From the NCBI GenBank assembly GCA_945949485.1, contig CAMFER010000005.1, positions 1 through 51,919 of the forward strand: 51,919 nucleotides of DNA. Direction: 5' to 3'. Source of the DNA: an uncultured Clostridium sp. Lineage in GTDB: Bacteria > Bacillota > Clostridia > TANB77 > CAG-508. Positions 1 to 8,220 of this stretch are shown in pieces (position 1 is the first letter of the stretch; the number at the start of each line of letters is the position of its first letter). The notes below the pieces were generated by a model that made no database searches, was not told the origin of the DNA, and saw only the letters and a program-made list of their open reading frames with translations. A program made the position numbers and the translations under genes.

Positions 1-56
1 GGGTCAGTACATTTAATGTTTATTGGATATTGTAGCATTTTGTTATAAGTCCACAT
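1..56 (-). CDS. cotJC: CotJC spore coat protein, N-terminal fragment
   Basis: The start codon (54-56) overlaps the last base of the cotJB stop in a TAATG junction. The visible residues begin MWTYNKMLQYPINIK, which matches the opening of CotJC, a manganese-catalase-like protein of the inner spore coat. The reading frame runs off the left edge of the window, so only about 18 residues are present. It is the third gene of a cotJA-cotJB-cotJC operon. The family call rests on this short N-terminus together with the gene order. Confidence 0.85.
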   Translation of the reverse strand, partial: MWTYNKMLQYPINIKCTD

Positions 57-376
57 TATGAAATTCCTCCTTCCCATGGCCAAGGTTCTTCAAGCCATCT
101 CCATTTATTACATGGGTAATGGATGGTAAGAGGACCATATACTTTTTGATATTTGTCTTTTAAATCTTTTAAATATTTACAATATTTTTTATGCAAGCAT
201 AATGCTTTTTCGTCAGTAGGGTGTGTATCTAGATATAGTGCTAATTCAGTAATACCAAATTCATAACATCTAATTTCTTCAAGCATTTTTTCCATAACAT
301 CACAGTCAACTGTGTTAGAGTTTTCTTGACAATTACAAGAACAAGAATTTCTAAAATTTTCATTTAATTCCTGCAT
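56..376 (-). CDS. cotJB: CotJB spore coat protein
   Basis: This 106-residue protein ends in the CotJB hallmarks: LALYLDTHPTDEKAL near residues 45-59, then YGPLTI and a C-terminal EEPWPWEGG. CotJB is a small polypeptide made in the mother cell during sporulation and co-assembled with CotJA and CotJC in the spore coat. Its N-terminus (about residues 1-30) is rich in Cys and Asn and is not part of the usual core. It overlaps cotJA by 13 nt and cotJC by 1 nt, so translation is probably coupled. I see no damage. The family assignment is firm; what the Cys-rich extension does is unknown. Confidence 0.93.
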   Translation of the reverse strand: MQELNENFRNSCSCNCQENSNTVDCDVMEKMLEEIRCYEFGITELALYLDTHPTDEKALCLHKKYCKYLKDLKDKYQKVYGPLTIHYPCNKWRWLEEPWPWEGGIS

Positions 377-723
377 ATATTACACCCCTTTCCAATAGTG
401 TTAGATTGTCTTAAAAAGCAAATTTCTTCCATACTTTGCCCAGGATTATATTCACTAACTAATTCTGGAAATATAGTTCCCATCTGTAATCCAATACAAG
501 GTTTAAAAGTTCTATCCATTTGTTGAATTGGAACATAACTTTGGCCAAGAGTAGGATTTTCAGGGAATGGATTAAAATTGTTCTCATCAAATCCACAATC
601 ACATATATTTGAATCATTTTCACAAGAATAAACATTGTTACATTGAGTTTCAAACATATTATTTTGACAATTAGAATCATTTTGCATTTTTATACAATTG
701 CAATTTCGATAATTTCTAAACAT
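364..723 (-). CDS. cotJA: CotJA spore coat protein with Cys-rich N-terminal extension
   Basis: The C-terminal half carries the CotJA core: LGQSYVPIQQMD, then FKPCIGLQMGTIFPEL and YNPGQS. About 55 N-terminal residues are Asn- and Cys-rich, with eight or so cysteines; this is longer than the usual CotJA protein of about 80 residues and could allow disulphide cross-linking in the coat. It is the first gene of the cotJ operon. The start ATG (721-723) sits behind a strong GGAGG that is one arm of a perfect palindrome (see 731-760). CotJA is a mother-cell coat component of spore formers. The core is recognised with confidence; the cross-linking idea is inference. Confidence 0.9.
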   Translation of the reverse strand: MFRNYRNCNCIKMQNDSNCQNNMFETQCNNVYSCENDSNICDCGFDENNFNPFPENPTLGQSYVPIQQMDRTFKPCIGLQMGTIFPELVSEYNPGQSMEEICFLRQSNTIGKGCNICRN

Positions 724-730
724 AAAATTT

Positions 731-760
731 CCTCCTTCTCTACATTATATGAGAAGGAGG
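731..760 (-). promoter_or_regulatory. Palindrome holding the cotJA ribosome binding site and a CATATAAT -10-like box
   Basis: On the minus strand CCTCCTTCTC and GAGAAGGAGG form perfect 10-bp arms around a 10-nt loop. The 3' arm contains the cotJA Shine-Dalgarno GGAGG. CATATAAT spans the end of the first arm and the loop and resembles the -10 box of mother-cell sigma factors (sigma E or K type). If transcription starts just downstream of that box, the first arm is absent from the mRNA and the site stays open. In longer read-through transcripts the site would be sequestered. The sequence is certain; the regulatory reading is inference. Confidence 0.5.
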
Positions 761-781
761 AAAGATTGACACAAAGTTAGT

Positions 782-1787
782 TTACATTTCAAGAAAAGTA
801 TCATTACAAGTATAAATTAATCTATTGAAAATTGCTACACCTAAGCCACTAGGTTTAATACCTTCAATTATTATTGCATCATAAGATGTATTTTCTAAAT
901 TATGCAAAGTAGTGAAAATGTTTTTTGAAAATTCTTGCAAATCAGTTTTTGAAGAGATAGACACAATATTATTGCAATTATATTTATCCTTATTTTCAAA
1001 ACTAGAGATAATTACCGGATTAGTATATTCTTTTATTATATCATTTATTTTATTAATAAGCTTTTCATTATTTTCATAATATACTAATACACATTTTTTA
1101 TTTAAAGTATAATGTTTTAGATCATGACTTGGAAGAAGAGAATTATGAAATACTGAGTGACCTACTGTAGAAATTAGTTGTTCTAAAGTTATACTGCCAG
1201 GTCGCAATATATTAGGAACATTATCTATAACTTGTACAATAGTAGATTCAATTCCGATTTCAGAGTTACCGTCCGTCTATCATAAAATCTACTTTATCAG
1301 AAAAATCATTATAAATATCTTTTAAATTAGTTCCACTTAATCTTCCAGATATATTTGCACTAGGTGCAGCTATTGGAACTTTAGCATAATCAATTAGCTT
1401 ATTTACAATTTCAGAACTAGACATACGAACACCAACATAATTGCTTCCAGCAGTTACAATATCAGGAACAATGTCTTTTTTCTTTAAGATAATTGTAAAT
1501 GGACCAGGGAAGAAGGTTTCCATTAGTTTGTATTCTATAGGGGATATATCTTTAGCAACCGTTTCTACCATTTCTATACTATTTACAAGAAGATTTATTG
1601 GATTTTTTTTATTTCTATTTTTAGCATTATATATTTTTTCAACAGAAGAGGCATCAAGCCCATTTCCACCTATTGCATATACAGTTTCAGTAGGAAATAT
1701 TCCTATCCCACCATTTTTTATAATATTAGAAAACTCTTTTATTTTTTCATCATCATATGTTTTGGTAATATCAAGATAATTGTTCAT
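782..1787 (-). CDS. tsaC: Threonylcarbamoyl-AMP synthase (TsaC/Sua5), split by +1 frameshift at CGG
   Basis: The first frame (1787-1266) has the YrdC domain: FPTETVYAIGG, KNPINLLV, PGPFTIILKK, APSANISG. It ends with DFMIDGR then stop. The second frame supplies GNSEIGIESTIV, RPGSITLEQL and a C-terminal Sua5-type domain. Total length is 3n+1 nt, giving about 334 residues after one +1 shift, the usual Sua5 size. At the junction the minus strand reads GAC GGA CGG TAA; skipping the C gives GGT AAC, restoring the family motif DGGxS. The enzyme makes threonylcarbamoyl-AMP for tRNA t6A, normally essential, so decay is unlikely. See the CGG finding. Start ATG at 1785-1787 has GGAGGTTCATA upstream. Confidence 0.88.
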
Positions 1788-2121
1788 TATGAACCTCCAT
1801 AAATGTTAATATATCAAATATTATACATTTTTTAAAAACTTTTTTCAAGTTTATACTATTATGATATTGACAAAAATATAAATAGAAGTTAACAGATTAA
1901 AAGGTTAAAAAACGCAAAAGAAAATTAAATGCTCTTGCATTAATATTAATTGCTATATGTTATTAACTGGATCTACTTAACAATATATAGAAACGATGCT
2001 TTTATGGATATAAGAACTATACTAATTAAATTTTAAATATATTAAGAATATTAAAATATATATGTGGATTTTAAAAAAAGATATGTTATAATAGACATAT
2101 CTTTTTTAGGGGAAAAATGAA
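1788..2121. promoter_or_regulatory. Intergenic region with extended -10 promoter for the AlkD-like gene
   Basis: The stretch separates two diverging genes and is AT-rich with no ORF or RNA I can recognise. On the plus strand an extended -10 box, TG-T-TATAAT, lies at 2084-2092, about 30 nt before the AlkD start; no good -35 box is visible. An AGGGG ribosome binding site follows at about 2108-2112. On the minus strand the tsaC ribosome binding site GGAGG lies just inside the left edge. Nothing else stands out. Confidence 0.5.
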
Positions 2122-2817
2122 ATGAGAATAAAAGAAACGGTTAAAAAGGAATTATTAGATTTAAGTGATGAAAAATATAAAGAATTTCATTCTAACTTAT
2201 GTCCAGGAACAGATAATATTATAGGGATAAGAGTTCCAATATTAAGAGATTATGCAAAAAAAATATCTTCAAAGTACGATATAGACATTTTGTTAGATAA
2301 TATTGATAATGAATATTATGAAGAAATTATGTTACAAGGTATGATAATAGGACTTTTAAAAGAAAAAGACTTTGATAAAATAATTACATATATAGAAAGA
2401 TTTGTACCTAGAATAGATAATTGGGCAGTATGTGATGTGTTTTGTGCAGGACTTAAGATTACAAAAAAGAAAAAAGATGAAATGCGAAAGTTTATTTTGA
2501 AATATAGTAATTCAAAAAAAGAGTTTGAAATAAGATTTTTAATTGTAATGATTTTAGATTTCTATATAGAAGATAAATATTTAGAAGATAACTTTGAATT
2601 ATTTGATAGTATAAAATCTGATAAGTATTATGTACAAATGTCAATAGCATGGGCAATATCAATTTCATTAATAAAATATTATGACAAAACAATAAAATAT
2701 TTAGAAAAATGTAGATTGGATAATTTTACATATAACAAATCTATACAAAAAGCAATAGAATCATATAGAATAAGCAAAGAGCAAAAAGATTATCTAAGAA
2801 CAATAAAAAGAAAATAA
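2122..2817 (+). CDS. AlkD-like DNA alkylation repair protein
   Basis: The 231-residue all-helical protein has the AlkD pattern: IIGIRVPILRDYAK near residue 33, then RIDNWAVCDVFC around residues 97-108. W101 and D105 correspond to the Trp and Asp that bind and excise the damaged base in AlkD-type HEAT-repeat glycosylases. AlkD enzymes remove bulky or cationic N3- and N7-alkyl purines without base flipping. Length is normal for the family. The gene is monocistronic with its own extended -10 promoter. A second alkylation glycosylase (Tag) lies at the far right end of the window. Substrate range cannot be judged from sequence. Confidence 0.85.
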   Translation: MRIKETVKKELLDLSDEKYKEFHSNLCPGTDNIIGIRVPILRDYAKKISSKYDIDILLDNIDNEYYEEIMLQGMIIGLLKEKDFDKIITYIERFVPRIDNWAVCDVFCAGLKITKKKKDEMRKFILKYSNSKKEFEIRFLIVMILDFYIEDKYLEDNFELFDSIKSDKYYVQMSIAWAISISLIKYYDKTIKYLEKCRLDNFTYNKSIQKAIESYRISKEQKDYLRTIKRK

Positions 2818-2915
2818 AAAAGATCAATTAAATTAAATATTAAAATTTTTTAAAAATGGTTTTACAAAATAATAAGTTATGATATAGTGATAGTAAATAA
2901 AAAATGGAGGGAAAC

Positions 2916-4646
2916 ATGAGAAAAGAAAGAAGAGTAGAAACAAATAAGGGAAAAATTAAGGTAAAAAGAAAAATGACAAGAGAAGAAATGGAGAAAAAGA
3001 AGAAGATAATAAAAATATCATTTTTGGCTGTAATTACATTAATAGTTTTATTTATCATAATGTTAATAGCAAGTAATGTTATAGTTTTTGATAAGAATAA
3101 AGAGACAAATTTAGTAATAAACAATAGAAATGTAACTCAAGATTTGAAAAATGGAGTTTTAATAAAAGATGATGTTATATATTTGTCAGAAGATGATGTA
3201 CAAAACTTTTTTGATAAATATATTTATACTGAAGAGGAAAATGGAAAAATAATAACAACTTATGATAAAAAAATCGCAGAAATCGGATTTGAAGATAACG
3301 TAATAGAAATAAATGGTTCAGAAAAAGAAATTTATGCACATGCAATAGAAGAAAATGGAATTACATATTTACCAATTTCTGAAATGAATGATGTATATAA
3401 TTTAGAAATGGAAAATATTGAAGAATCAAAAGTAGTTACTATGGATTCACTTGATAGGGAACAAAAGAAAGCAATTCTTAATTCCAATGTTTCAGTAAAA
3501 TCATCTAAGAATTTAATAGCTAAAACTATTGATAAAGCAAAAAAAGGTGATTCAGTAGTAGTTATTTCAAATGATGGAAAATTTGTAAAAGTAAGAACAG
3601 AAAATGGAAAAATAGGATATGTAAAATCTAAAAAGTTAGATAGTGAATTTTTGGTTAGAGAAGCTATGGAAGAAGAAAAACAAATAGAAGGAAAGATAAA
3701 TTTAACTTGGGATTATTTTTCAACGGTAGGTTCTGCACCAAATAGAAATGGAACAACAATAGAGGGCGTAAATGTTGTTTCACCAGCTTTCTTTTATTTA
3801 GACGAAAATGGAGATTTACAAGAAAATATAGGGAAAAGTGGTAAAAATTATATTAACTGGGCACATGAAAATGGATATAAAGTTTGGCCTATGGTATCAA
3901 ATGCAGAAGCGGGAATTGAAGTAACTTCTACAATTATGAATAGTTATGAAGAAAGAAAAAAATTAATAGAAAAAATTGTTAGTTTATGTGTAGAGAATAA
4001 TTTAGATGGAATTAATGTAGATTTTGAAAACATGAAAGAAGAGGATAAGGATTTATATTCAAGATTCATTATAGAATTAACACCAAGAATTAAAGAAATA
4101 GGGATGGTTATATCAGTAGACGTTACTGCACCGGACGGAGCACCAGCATGGTCATTATGTTTTGACAGACATGTGATAGGAGATGTAGCGGATTATATAG
4201 TATTTATGGCATATGATCAATATGGAAAATCAAGTGATAAAGCAGGAACAACAGCAGGGTACAATTGGGTTAAATTAAGTTTAGATAAATTCTTACAAAC
4301 AGAAGAAATTGAATCAGAAAAAATAATATTAGGAATACCATTTTATACTAGACTATGGACAACAAATAGTGATGGAGAGGTTATAAGTAATTCAACTGTA
4401 ACAATGAAAAATATAGATAATGTCTTACTAAGTGATGCGGAAAGAAATTGGAACGATGAATTAAAGCAATATTATGTTGAATATAGTGACGGAAATAATA
4501 AAAAAGAAATATGGATAGAAGATATTGAATCTTTAAAAGCAAAAGTATCACTGGTAAAAGAAAACAATTTAGCAGGTATTGGTTCATGGAAAAAAGATAT
4601 GGAAAGTGAAGAAGTATGGCAAATGCTTGCTGAAGAATTAAAATAA
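2916..4646 (+). CDS. Membrane-anchored GH18 glycosyl hydrolase with SH3 domain
   Basis: The start is taken at 2916 because an ATG at 2904 contains the GGAGG ribosome binding site itself. A Lys/Arg-rich cytoplasmic tail is followed by one membrane helix (about residues 36-54), a stalk-like domain with copper-amine-oxidase-N character (about 65-175), a bacterial SH3 domain (about 192-241) and a C-terminal GH18 barrel. The barrel has LDGINVDFE, the DxxDxE signature, with catalytic Glu near residue 371. Such proteins act on the envelope or spore cortex (YaaH/YdhD/SleL type). A hairpin terminator follows at 4750. Upstream gene is not in the same operon. The exact polymer cleaved is unknown. Confidence 0.85.
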   Translation: MRKERRVETNKGKIKVKRKMTREEMEKKKKIIKISFLAVITLIVLFIIMLIASNVIVFDKNKETNLVINNRNVTQDLKNGVLIKDDVIYLSEDDVQNFFDKYIYTEEENGKIITTYDKKIAEIGFEDNVIEINGSEKEIYAHAIEENGITYLPISEMNDVYNLEMENIEESKVVTMDSLDREQKKAILNSNVSVKSSKNLIAKTIDKAKKGDSVVVISNDGKFVKVRTENGKIGYVKSKKLDSEFLVREAMEEEKQIEGKINLTWDYFSTVGSAPNRNGTTIEGVNVVSPAFFYLDENGDLQENIGKSGKNYINWAHENGYKVWPMVSNAEAGIEVTSTIMNSYEERKKLIEKIVSLCVENNLDGINVDFENMKEEDKDLYSRFIIELTPRIKEIGMVISVDVTAPDGAPAWSLCFDRHVIGDVADYIVFMAYDQYGKSSDKAGTTAGYNWVKLSLDKFLQTEEIESEKIILGIPFYTRLWTTNSDGEVISNSTVTMKNIDNVLLSDAERNWNDELKQYYVEYSDGNNKKEIWIEDIESLKAKVSLVKENNLAGIGSWKKDMESEEVWQMLAEELK

Positions 4647-4749
4647 CTAAAACATAACCAAACTAATGTTAAGTTTAAGCTAAGTTAAGTCAATTGGATT
4701 AGATATAATTTAATGAAAAAATTTTTATATAAAAGCAGTAAAGGAATAA

Positions 4750-4806
4750 AATCAAGTAGAGCTACAAAAATAAATTACAAATTAGTAGTTTTACTTGATT
4801 TTTTGC
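4750..4806 (+). terminator. Rho-independent terminator after the GH18 gene
   Basis: AATCAAGTA (4750-4758) pairs with TACTTGATT (4792-4800) and is followed by a T-rich run. The loop is long and AT-rich. It lies directly before the sigH promoter. Confidence 0.65.
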
Positions 4807-4835
4807 TTGACATTACTGGATTTGAAATATATAAT
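4807..4835 (+). promoter_or_regulatory. Sigma-A promoter of sigH
   Basis: TTGACA (4807-4812) and TATAAT (4830-4835) match both consensus boxes exactly with the ideal 17-nt spacer. The sigH start codon lies about 38 nt downstream, after a GGAGGT ribosome binding site (4857-4862). Confidence 0.85.
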
Positions 4836-4872
4836 TAGAAAAACAGAAGCACTTTTGGAGGTAATTTGACTA

Positions 4873-5526
4873 ATGCAGGGAAAAAATGTATTTTTTGCAA
4901 CAAATAAATATATGGAATTATCAGATGAAGAAATAATTGCTAAAATAAAAGACGGGGATGAAAAAGCTTTAACATACTTGCTAGAAAAATATAAAGAATT
5001 AGTAAATATGAAAGTTGGAAAATATTTTTTAATAGGTGCTGAAAGAGAAGACATAGTTCAAGAAGGAATGATAGGATTATATAAAGCAATAAAAAATTTC
5101 AACGAGGAGAAGCAAAATAGTTTTAAATCATTTGCAAACATATGTATAGAAAGACAGCTTATAACAGCAATAAAAACTTCTAATAGACAAAAACATATGC
5201 CACTTAATTCATACTTATCTTTAAATAACGCGGCATACGACAAAAACGAAGAAAATAGTGTAGAATTAATAGATACTTTTGATGGAAAAAATGTAGAAGA
5301 TCCATTAGAAACAATTATGAAAAAAGAATATTACGAAAATGTTCAAACTGAAATAGAGAAAAATCTAAGTAAATTTGAGAAGCAAGTATTAGATAGATTT
5401 ATAAAAGGTGAAAGTTACAATGTAATTGCAAAAAAACTTGACACCCAAGTAAAATCTGTAGATAACGCGATACAAAGAATTAGAAAGAAAGCTATAAAAA
5501 ACATGTTTACAGAAGATAAAATTTAA
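4873..5526 (+). CDS. sigH: RNA polymerase sporulation sigma factor sigma-H
   Basis: The 217-residue protein has sigma-70 region 2 (EDIVQEGMIGLYKAIKNF near residues 60-77, then FKSFANICIERQLITAIK) and region 4 (LSKFEKQVLDRF through VKSVDNAIQRIRKKA near the C-terminus). The LSDEEIIAKIKDGDEKAL opening and ERQLITAIKTSNRQKHMPLNSY are typical of SigH. Sigma-H directs transcription at entry into sporulation, including spo0A and early sporulation genes. It has a consensus sigma-A promoter of its own and a normal family length. In many Firmicutes sigH sits near ribosomal or tRNA genes; here a tRNA-Thr follows convergently. Confidence 0.93.
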   Translation: MQGKNVFFATNKYMELSDEEIIAKIKDGDEKALTYLLEKYKELVNMKVGKYFLIGAEREDIVQEGMIGLYKAIKNFNEEKQNSFKSFANICIERQLITAIKTSNRQKHMPLNSYLSLNNAAYDKNEENSVELIDTFDGKNVEDPLETIMKKEYYENVQTEIEKNLSKFEKQVLDRFIKGESYNVIAKKLDTQVKSVDNAIQRIRKKAIKNMFTEDKI

Positions 5527-5630
5527 GATATTAAATAATTAAATAATTTAATTATTTGATTATTTGAATTGATTAAATTAATTAAATTGTTTGAATATTT
5601 GAATATAATAACAATAACAGTTTATATAAA

Positions 5631-5680
5631 AAGAAGTCAAAGTTATTAAACAATAAAAGCTTAATAAACTTTGGTTTCTT
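5631..5680. terminator. Bidirectional terminator between sigH and tRNA-Thr
   Basis: AAGAAGTCAAAGTTATTAA (5631-5649) is nearly complementary to the stretch at 5661-5680 ending TTTGGTTTCTT, with T-rich sequence on both outer sides. It can serve sigH on the plus strand and the tRNA on the minus strand. Confidence 0.6.
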
Positions 5681-5689
5681 TTAATTTTA

Positions 5690-5765
5690 TGGTGCTTCCA
5701 GCCGGGATTGAACCGGTGACCTCTGCCTTACCAAGGCAGCACTCTACCAACTGAGCTATAGAAGC
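5690..5765 (-). tRNA. tRNA-Thr (anticodon GGU)
   Basis: The minus strand folds into a full cloverleaf. Acceptor arms GCTTCTA and TGGAAGC pair. The D arm holds AGTTGGTA. The anticodon stem CTGCC/GGCAG encloses TTGGTAA with anticodon GGT, and the T arm contains GGTTCAATCC. An A discriminator is followed by encoded CCA (5690-5692). The first T-stem pair appears to be an A-C mismatch. The gene lies back to back with the thrS leader, so the tRNA that a threonyl T-box would sense is encoded immediately next to it. Confidence 0.93.
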
Positions 5766-5774
5766 ATTTGAAAA

Positions 5775-5819
5775 TTTGGGACAGGTCCTTTTGAGACATT
5801 TTGTCCAATTTGTGACATA
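5775..5819. repeat. REP-like inverted repeat, left arm
   Basis: This 45-nt segment, beginning TTTGGGACAGGTCC, is the inverted partner of 6161-6205. Comparing the arms as reverse complements I count 38 matches in 45 positions, including perfect runs ACATTTTGTCC-type and GGGACAGGTCC-type blocks. GGGACAGGTCC with nearby TGTCC motifs resembles REP-type repeats mobilised by REP-associated Y1 transposases in Firmicutes. No transposase lies nearby. Together the arms bracket the T-box leader. Confidence 0.7.
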
Positions 5820-5924
5820 CCTTGTAAATTATATATCAATACTATGAAAAAGTAAATAAAATTATTGACTTTTTTTATTAAAAGTATTAAAATTATATAC
5901 ATAAGTAAAAACGAGTAAGAGAAA

Positions 5925-6145
5925 AAGTAAAATAAAGGTTGCTTATAAGAGAAAACTGGTCATAGGCTGAAAGCCGGTTAAAAAGTAAACATATTTGAAA
6001 AACTACCTCTTCAAAGTTTCTAATGAATAAGTTAGACGTGTTAGATACGTTATAATCTAATTAATTAAGATAAAAATAGGATGGAACCGTGTAAATTAAT
6101 ATATTACACTCCTATGGATTATAAAAGTCCATGGGAGTTTTTGTT
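5925..6145 (+). ncRNA. T-box leader of thrS (threonyl-tRNA sensing)
   Basis: The hallmark T-box AGGATGGAACCGTG is at 6078-6091 (consensus AGGGTGGAACCGCG). It is followed by the terminator hairpin ACTCCTATGGA (6108-6118) with TCCATGGGAGT (6128-6138) and a T run. Upstream, from about 5925, is a region that can form stem I, with AGAGAAAACTGG near 5947 and a GCTGAAAGCC apical stem. Uncharged tRNA-Thr would pair with the T-box bulge and block termination, turning on thrS. An ACT-ACC stretch at about 6002-6007 fits a Thr specifier, but I could not fold stem I reliably, so the specifier and the 5' edge are tentative. Confidence 0.88.
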
Positions 6146-6160
6146 GTTTATAAACGAAGA

Positions 6161-6205
6161 TATGTCCCTAAATGGACAAAATGTCTTACTTGGACCTGTC
6201 CCAAA
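6161..6205. repeat. REP-like inverted repeat, right arm
   Basis: Inverted copy of 5775-5819, ending GGACCTGTCCCAAA. It separates the T-box terminator from the thrS ribosome binding site, which is an unusual place for a repeat. Together the two arms enclose a segment of about 340 nt that holds almost exactly the T-box leader. Confidence 0.7.
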
Positions 6206-6257
6206 AGGGAAAGGAGAGAAAGAAAATAGGAAGGTAAGAAATAAAGGAGGAATTTTT

Positions 6258-8192
6258 ATGGTAAATGTTTATTTGAAAGATGGTTCTAAATTAGAAATTG
6301 AAAAAGGAAGTTCTATTTTAGATGTAGCTAAAAAAATTAGTGAAGGGTTGGCAAGAAATGCAACTTGTGGTGAAGTAGATGGGAAAGTAGAGGATTTAAG
6401 ATTTATAATTGAAAAAGATTGTAACTTAGTAATTCATACTTTTAAAGAAGATGATATTGAAGGGAAAAAAGCATATTGGCATACTACATCTCATGTTATG
6501 GCACAAGCTGTAAAGAGATTATTCCCAGATGTTAAATTTGCTATTGGACCAGCAATAGATGAAGGTTTTTATTATGATTTTGATGTTGAAAAACCTTTTA
6601 CAGATGAGGATAAATTAAAAATCGAAGAAGAAATGAAAAAGATAATTAAAGAAAACATTGCAATCGAAAAATTTTCTTTACCAAAAGATGAGGCTTTAAA
6701 ATTAATGGAAGGACAACCATATAAACAAGAATTAATTAATGATTTACCAGAAGGAGAAGAAATAAGTTTCTATAAACAAGGTGATTTTACAGATTTATGT
6801 GCAGGACCTCATCTTGAAAGTACAGGAAAATTAAAATCCATCAAGATTTTATCTTCATCAGGCGCTTATTGGAAGGGTAGTGAGAAGAATAAAATGCTTC
6901 AAAGAATTTACGCTATTTCTTTTCCAAAAGCTAGTATGATTGAAGAACATTTGAAATTATTAGAAGAAGCTAAAGAGAGAGACCATAGAAAAATAGGAAA
7001 AGATTTAGAAATCTTTATGACTCATAAATTAGTAGGTTCAGGACTTCCAATGTATTTACCAAATGGAGCAACTATTAGAAGAATTCTAGAAAGATATATT
7101 CAAGATAAAGAAATATCTTTAGGATATGACCATGTATATACACCATCACTTGCTAATGTAGATTTATATAAAACAAGTGGACACTGGGATCACTATAAAG
7201 AAGATATGTTTCCTGTTATGAAAATGGATAATGAAGAGATGGTTTTAAGACCAATGAATTGTCCGCATCATATGCTAATTTATAAACATAATATGCACTC
7301 ATATCGTGATTTACCAATAAGAATAGGAGAATTAGCACATGACTTTAGATATGAAGCTAGTGGAAGTGTTTGTGGATTAGAGAGAGTTCGTCAAATGTGT
7401 CAAAATGATGCTCATCTATTTGTAAGACCAGATCAAATAAAAGAAGAAGTTGGAAGAGTTTTAAATTTAATAAAAGAAGTTTATCAAAAAGATTTTGGAT
7501 TTCCTGCATCAGCTTTTAAATATAGATTATCATTAAGAGATAAAGCAAATAAAGAAAAATATATTGATAATGATGAAATGTGGGAAACAGCTGAAAGTCA
7601 ATTAAGAGAAATTTTAAAAGAATTAAATATTGACTTTTATGAAGCAGAAGGAGAAGCAGCTTTCTATGGACCAAAAATTGATATTCAAATAAAGACAGCA
7701 TTAAATCATGATATTACAATACCAACTTGTCAATTAGATTTTGCTTTACCAGAAAGGTTTGAATTAGAGTATATAGCTGAAGATGGAAAAGCGCATAGAC
7801 CTGTTGTTATACATAGAGCAATACTTGGTTCTTCTGATAGATTTATTTCATTCTTATTAGAAGAAACCAAAGGAAATCTTCCAGTATGGCTTGCTCCAAC
7901 ACAAGTAAAAATTTTACCTATTACAGATGAACAACATGAATATTGTAATAATTTAAAAGATGGACTTTTAGCAAAAGGAATTAGAGTAAAATTAGATGAT
8001 AGAAATGAAAAGACTGGATATAAGATTCGTGAAGCTCAACTAGAAAAAGTTCCATATATGTTAGTTATTGGAAAAAGAGAGGTAGAAGATAATTTAGTAG
8101 CAGTGCGTTCAAGAAATGATGGAGACATTGGAACAATGAAAAAACAAGAATTCTTAGATAAAATCTTAGAAGAAATAAAAAATAAAAAATAA
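6258..8192 (+). CDS. thrS: Threonyl-tRNA synthetase
   Basis: The start is ATG 6258, behind AAAGGAGG (6243-6250). A longer frame open back to 6081 is only the T-box leader read through. The 644-residue protein has an N-terminal TGS domain (VNVYLKDGSKLEIEKG), the editing/second additional domain (HTTSHVMAQAVKRLFPD and later DLCAGPH), class II motifs and zinc ligands (MVLRPMNCPHHM, HRAILGSSDRF) and a C-terminal anticodon-binding domain (APTQVKILPI). It charges tRNA-Thr with threonine and proofreads Ser. Control is by the upstream T-box. ychF follows after 28 nt and may be cotranscribed. Length is normal. Confidence 0.97.
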   Translation: MVNVYLKDGSKLEIEKGSSILDVAKKISEGLARNATCGEVDGKVEDLRFIIEKDCNLVIHTFKEDDIEGKKAYWHTTSHVMAQAVKRLFPDVKFAIGPAIDEGFYYDFDVEKPFTDEDKLKIEEEMKKIIKENIAIEKFSLPKDEALKLMEGQPYKQELINDLPEGEEISFYKQGDFTDLCAGPHLESTGKLKSIKILSSSGAYWKGSEKNKMLQRIYAISFPKASMIEEHLKLLEEAKERDHRKIGKDLEIFMTHKLVGSGLPMYLPNGATIRRILERYIQDKEISLGYDHVYTPSLANVDLYKTSGHWDHYKEDMFPVMKMDNEEMVLRPMNCPHHMLIYKHNMHSYRDLPIRIGELAHDFRYEASGSVCGLERVRQMCQNDAHLFVRPDQIKEEVGRVLNLIKEVYQKDFGFPASAFKYRLSLRDKANKEKYIDNDEMWETAESQLREILKELNIDFYEAEGEAAFYGPKIDIQIKTALNHDITIPTCQLDFALPERFELEYIAEDGKAHRPVVIHRAILGSSDRFISFLLEETKGNLPVWLAPTQVKILPITDEQHEYCNNLKDGLLAKGIRVKLDDRNEKTGYKIREAQLEKVPYMLVIGKREVEDNLVAVRSRNDGDIGTMKKQEFLDKILEEIKNKK

Positions 8193-8220
8193 AGATAATT
8201 AGAAGAAAGGAATTTGTAAA

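Noticed and set aside
6081..6257. N-terminal extension of ThrS beginning MEPCKLIYY
   Set aside because: This is the T-box, terminator and REP-like arm read as codons. The TGS domain and ribosome binding site show that ThrS begins at 6258.
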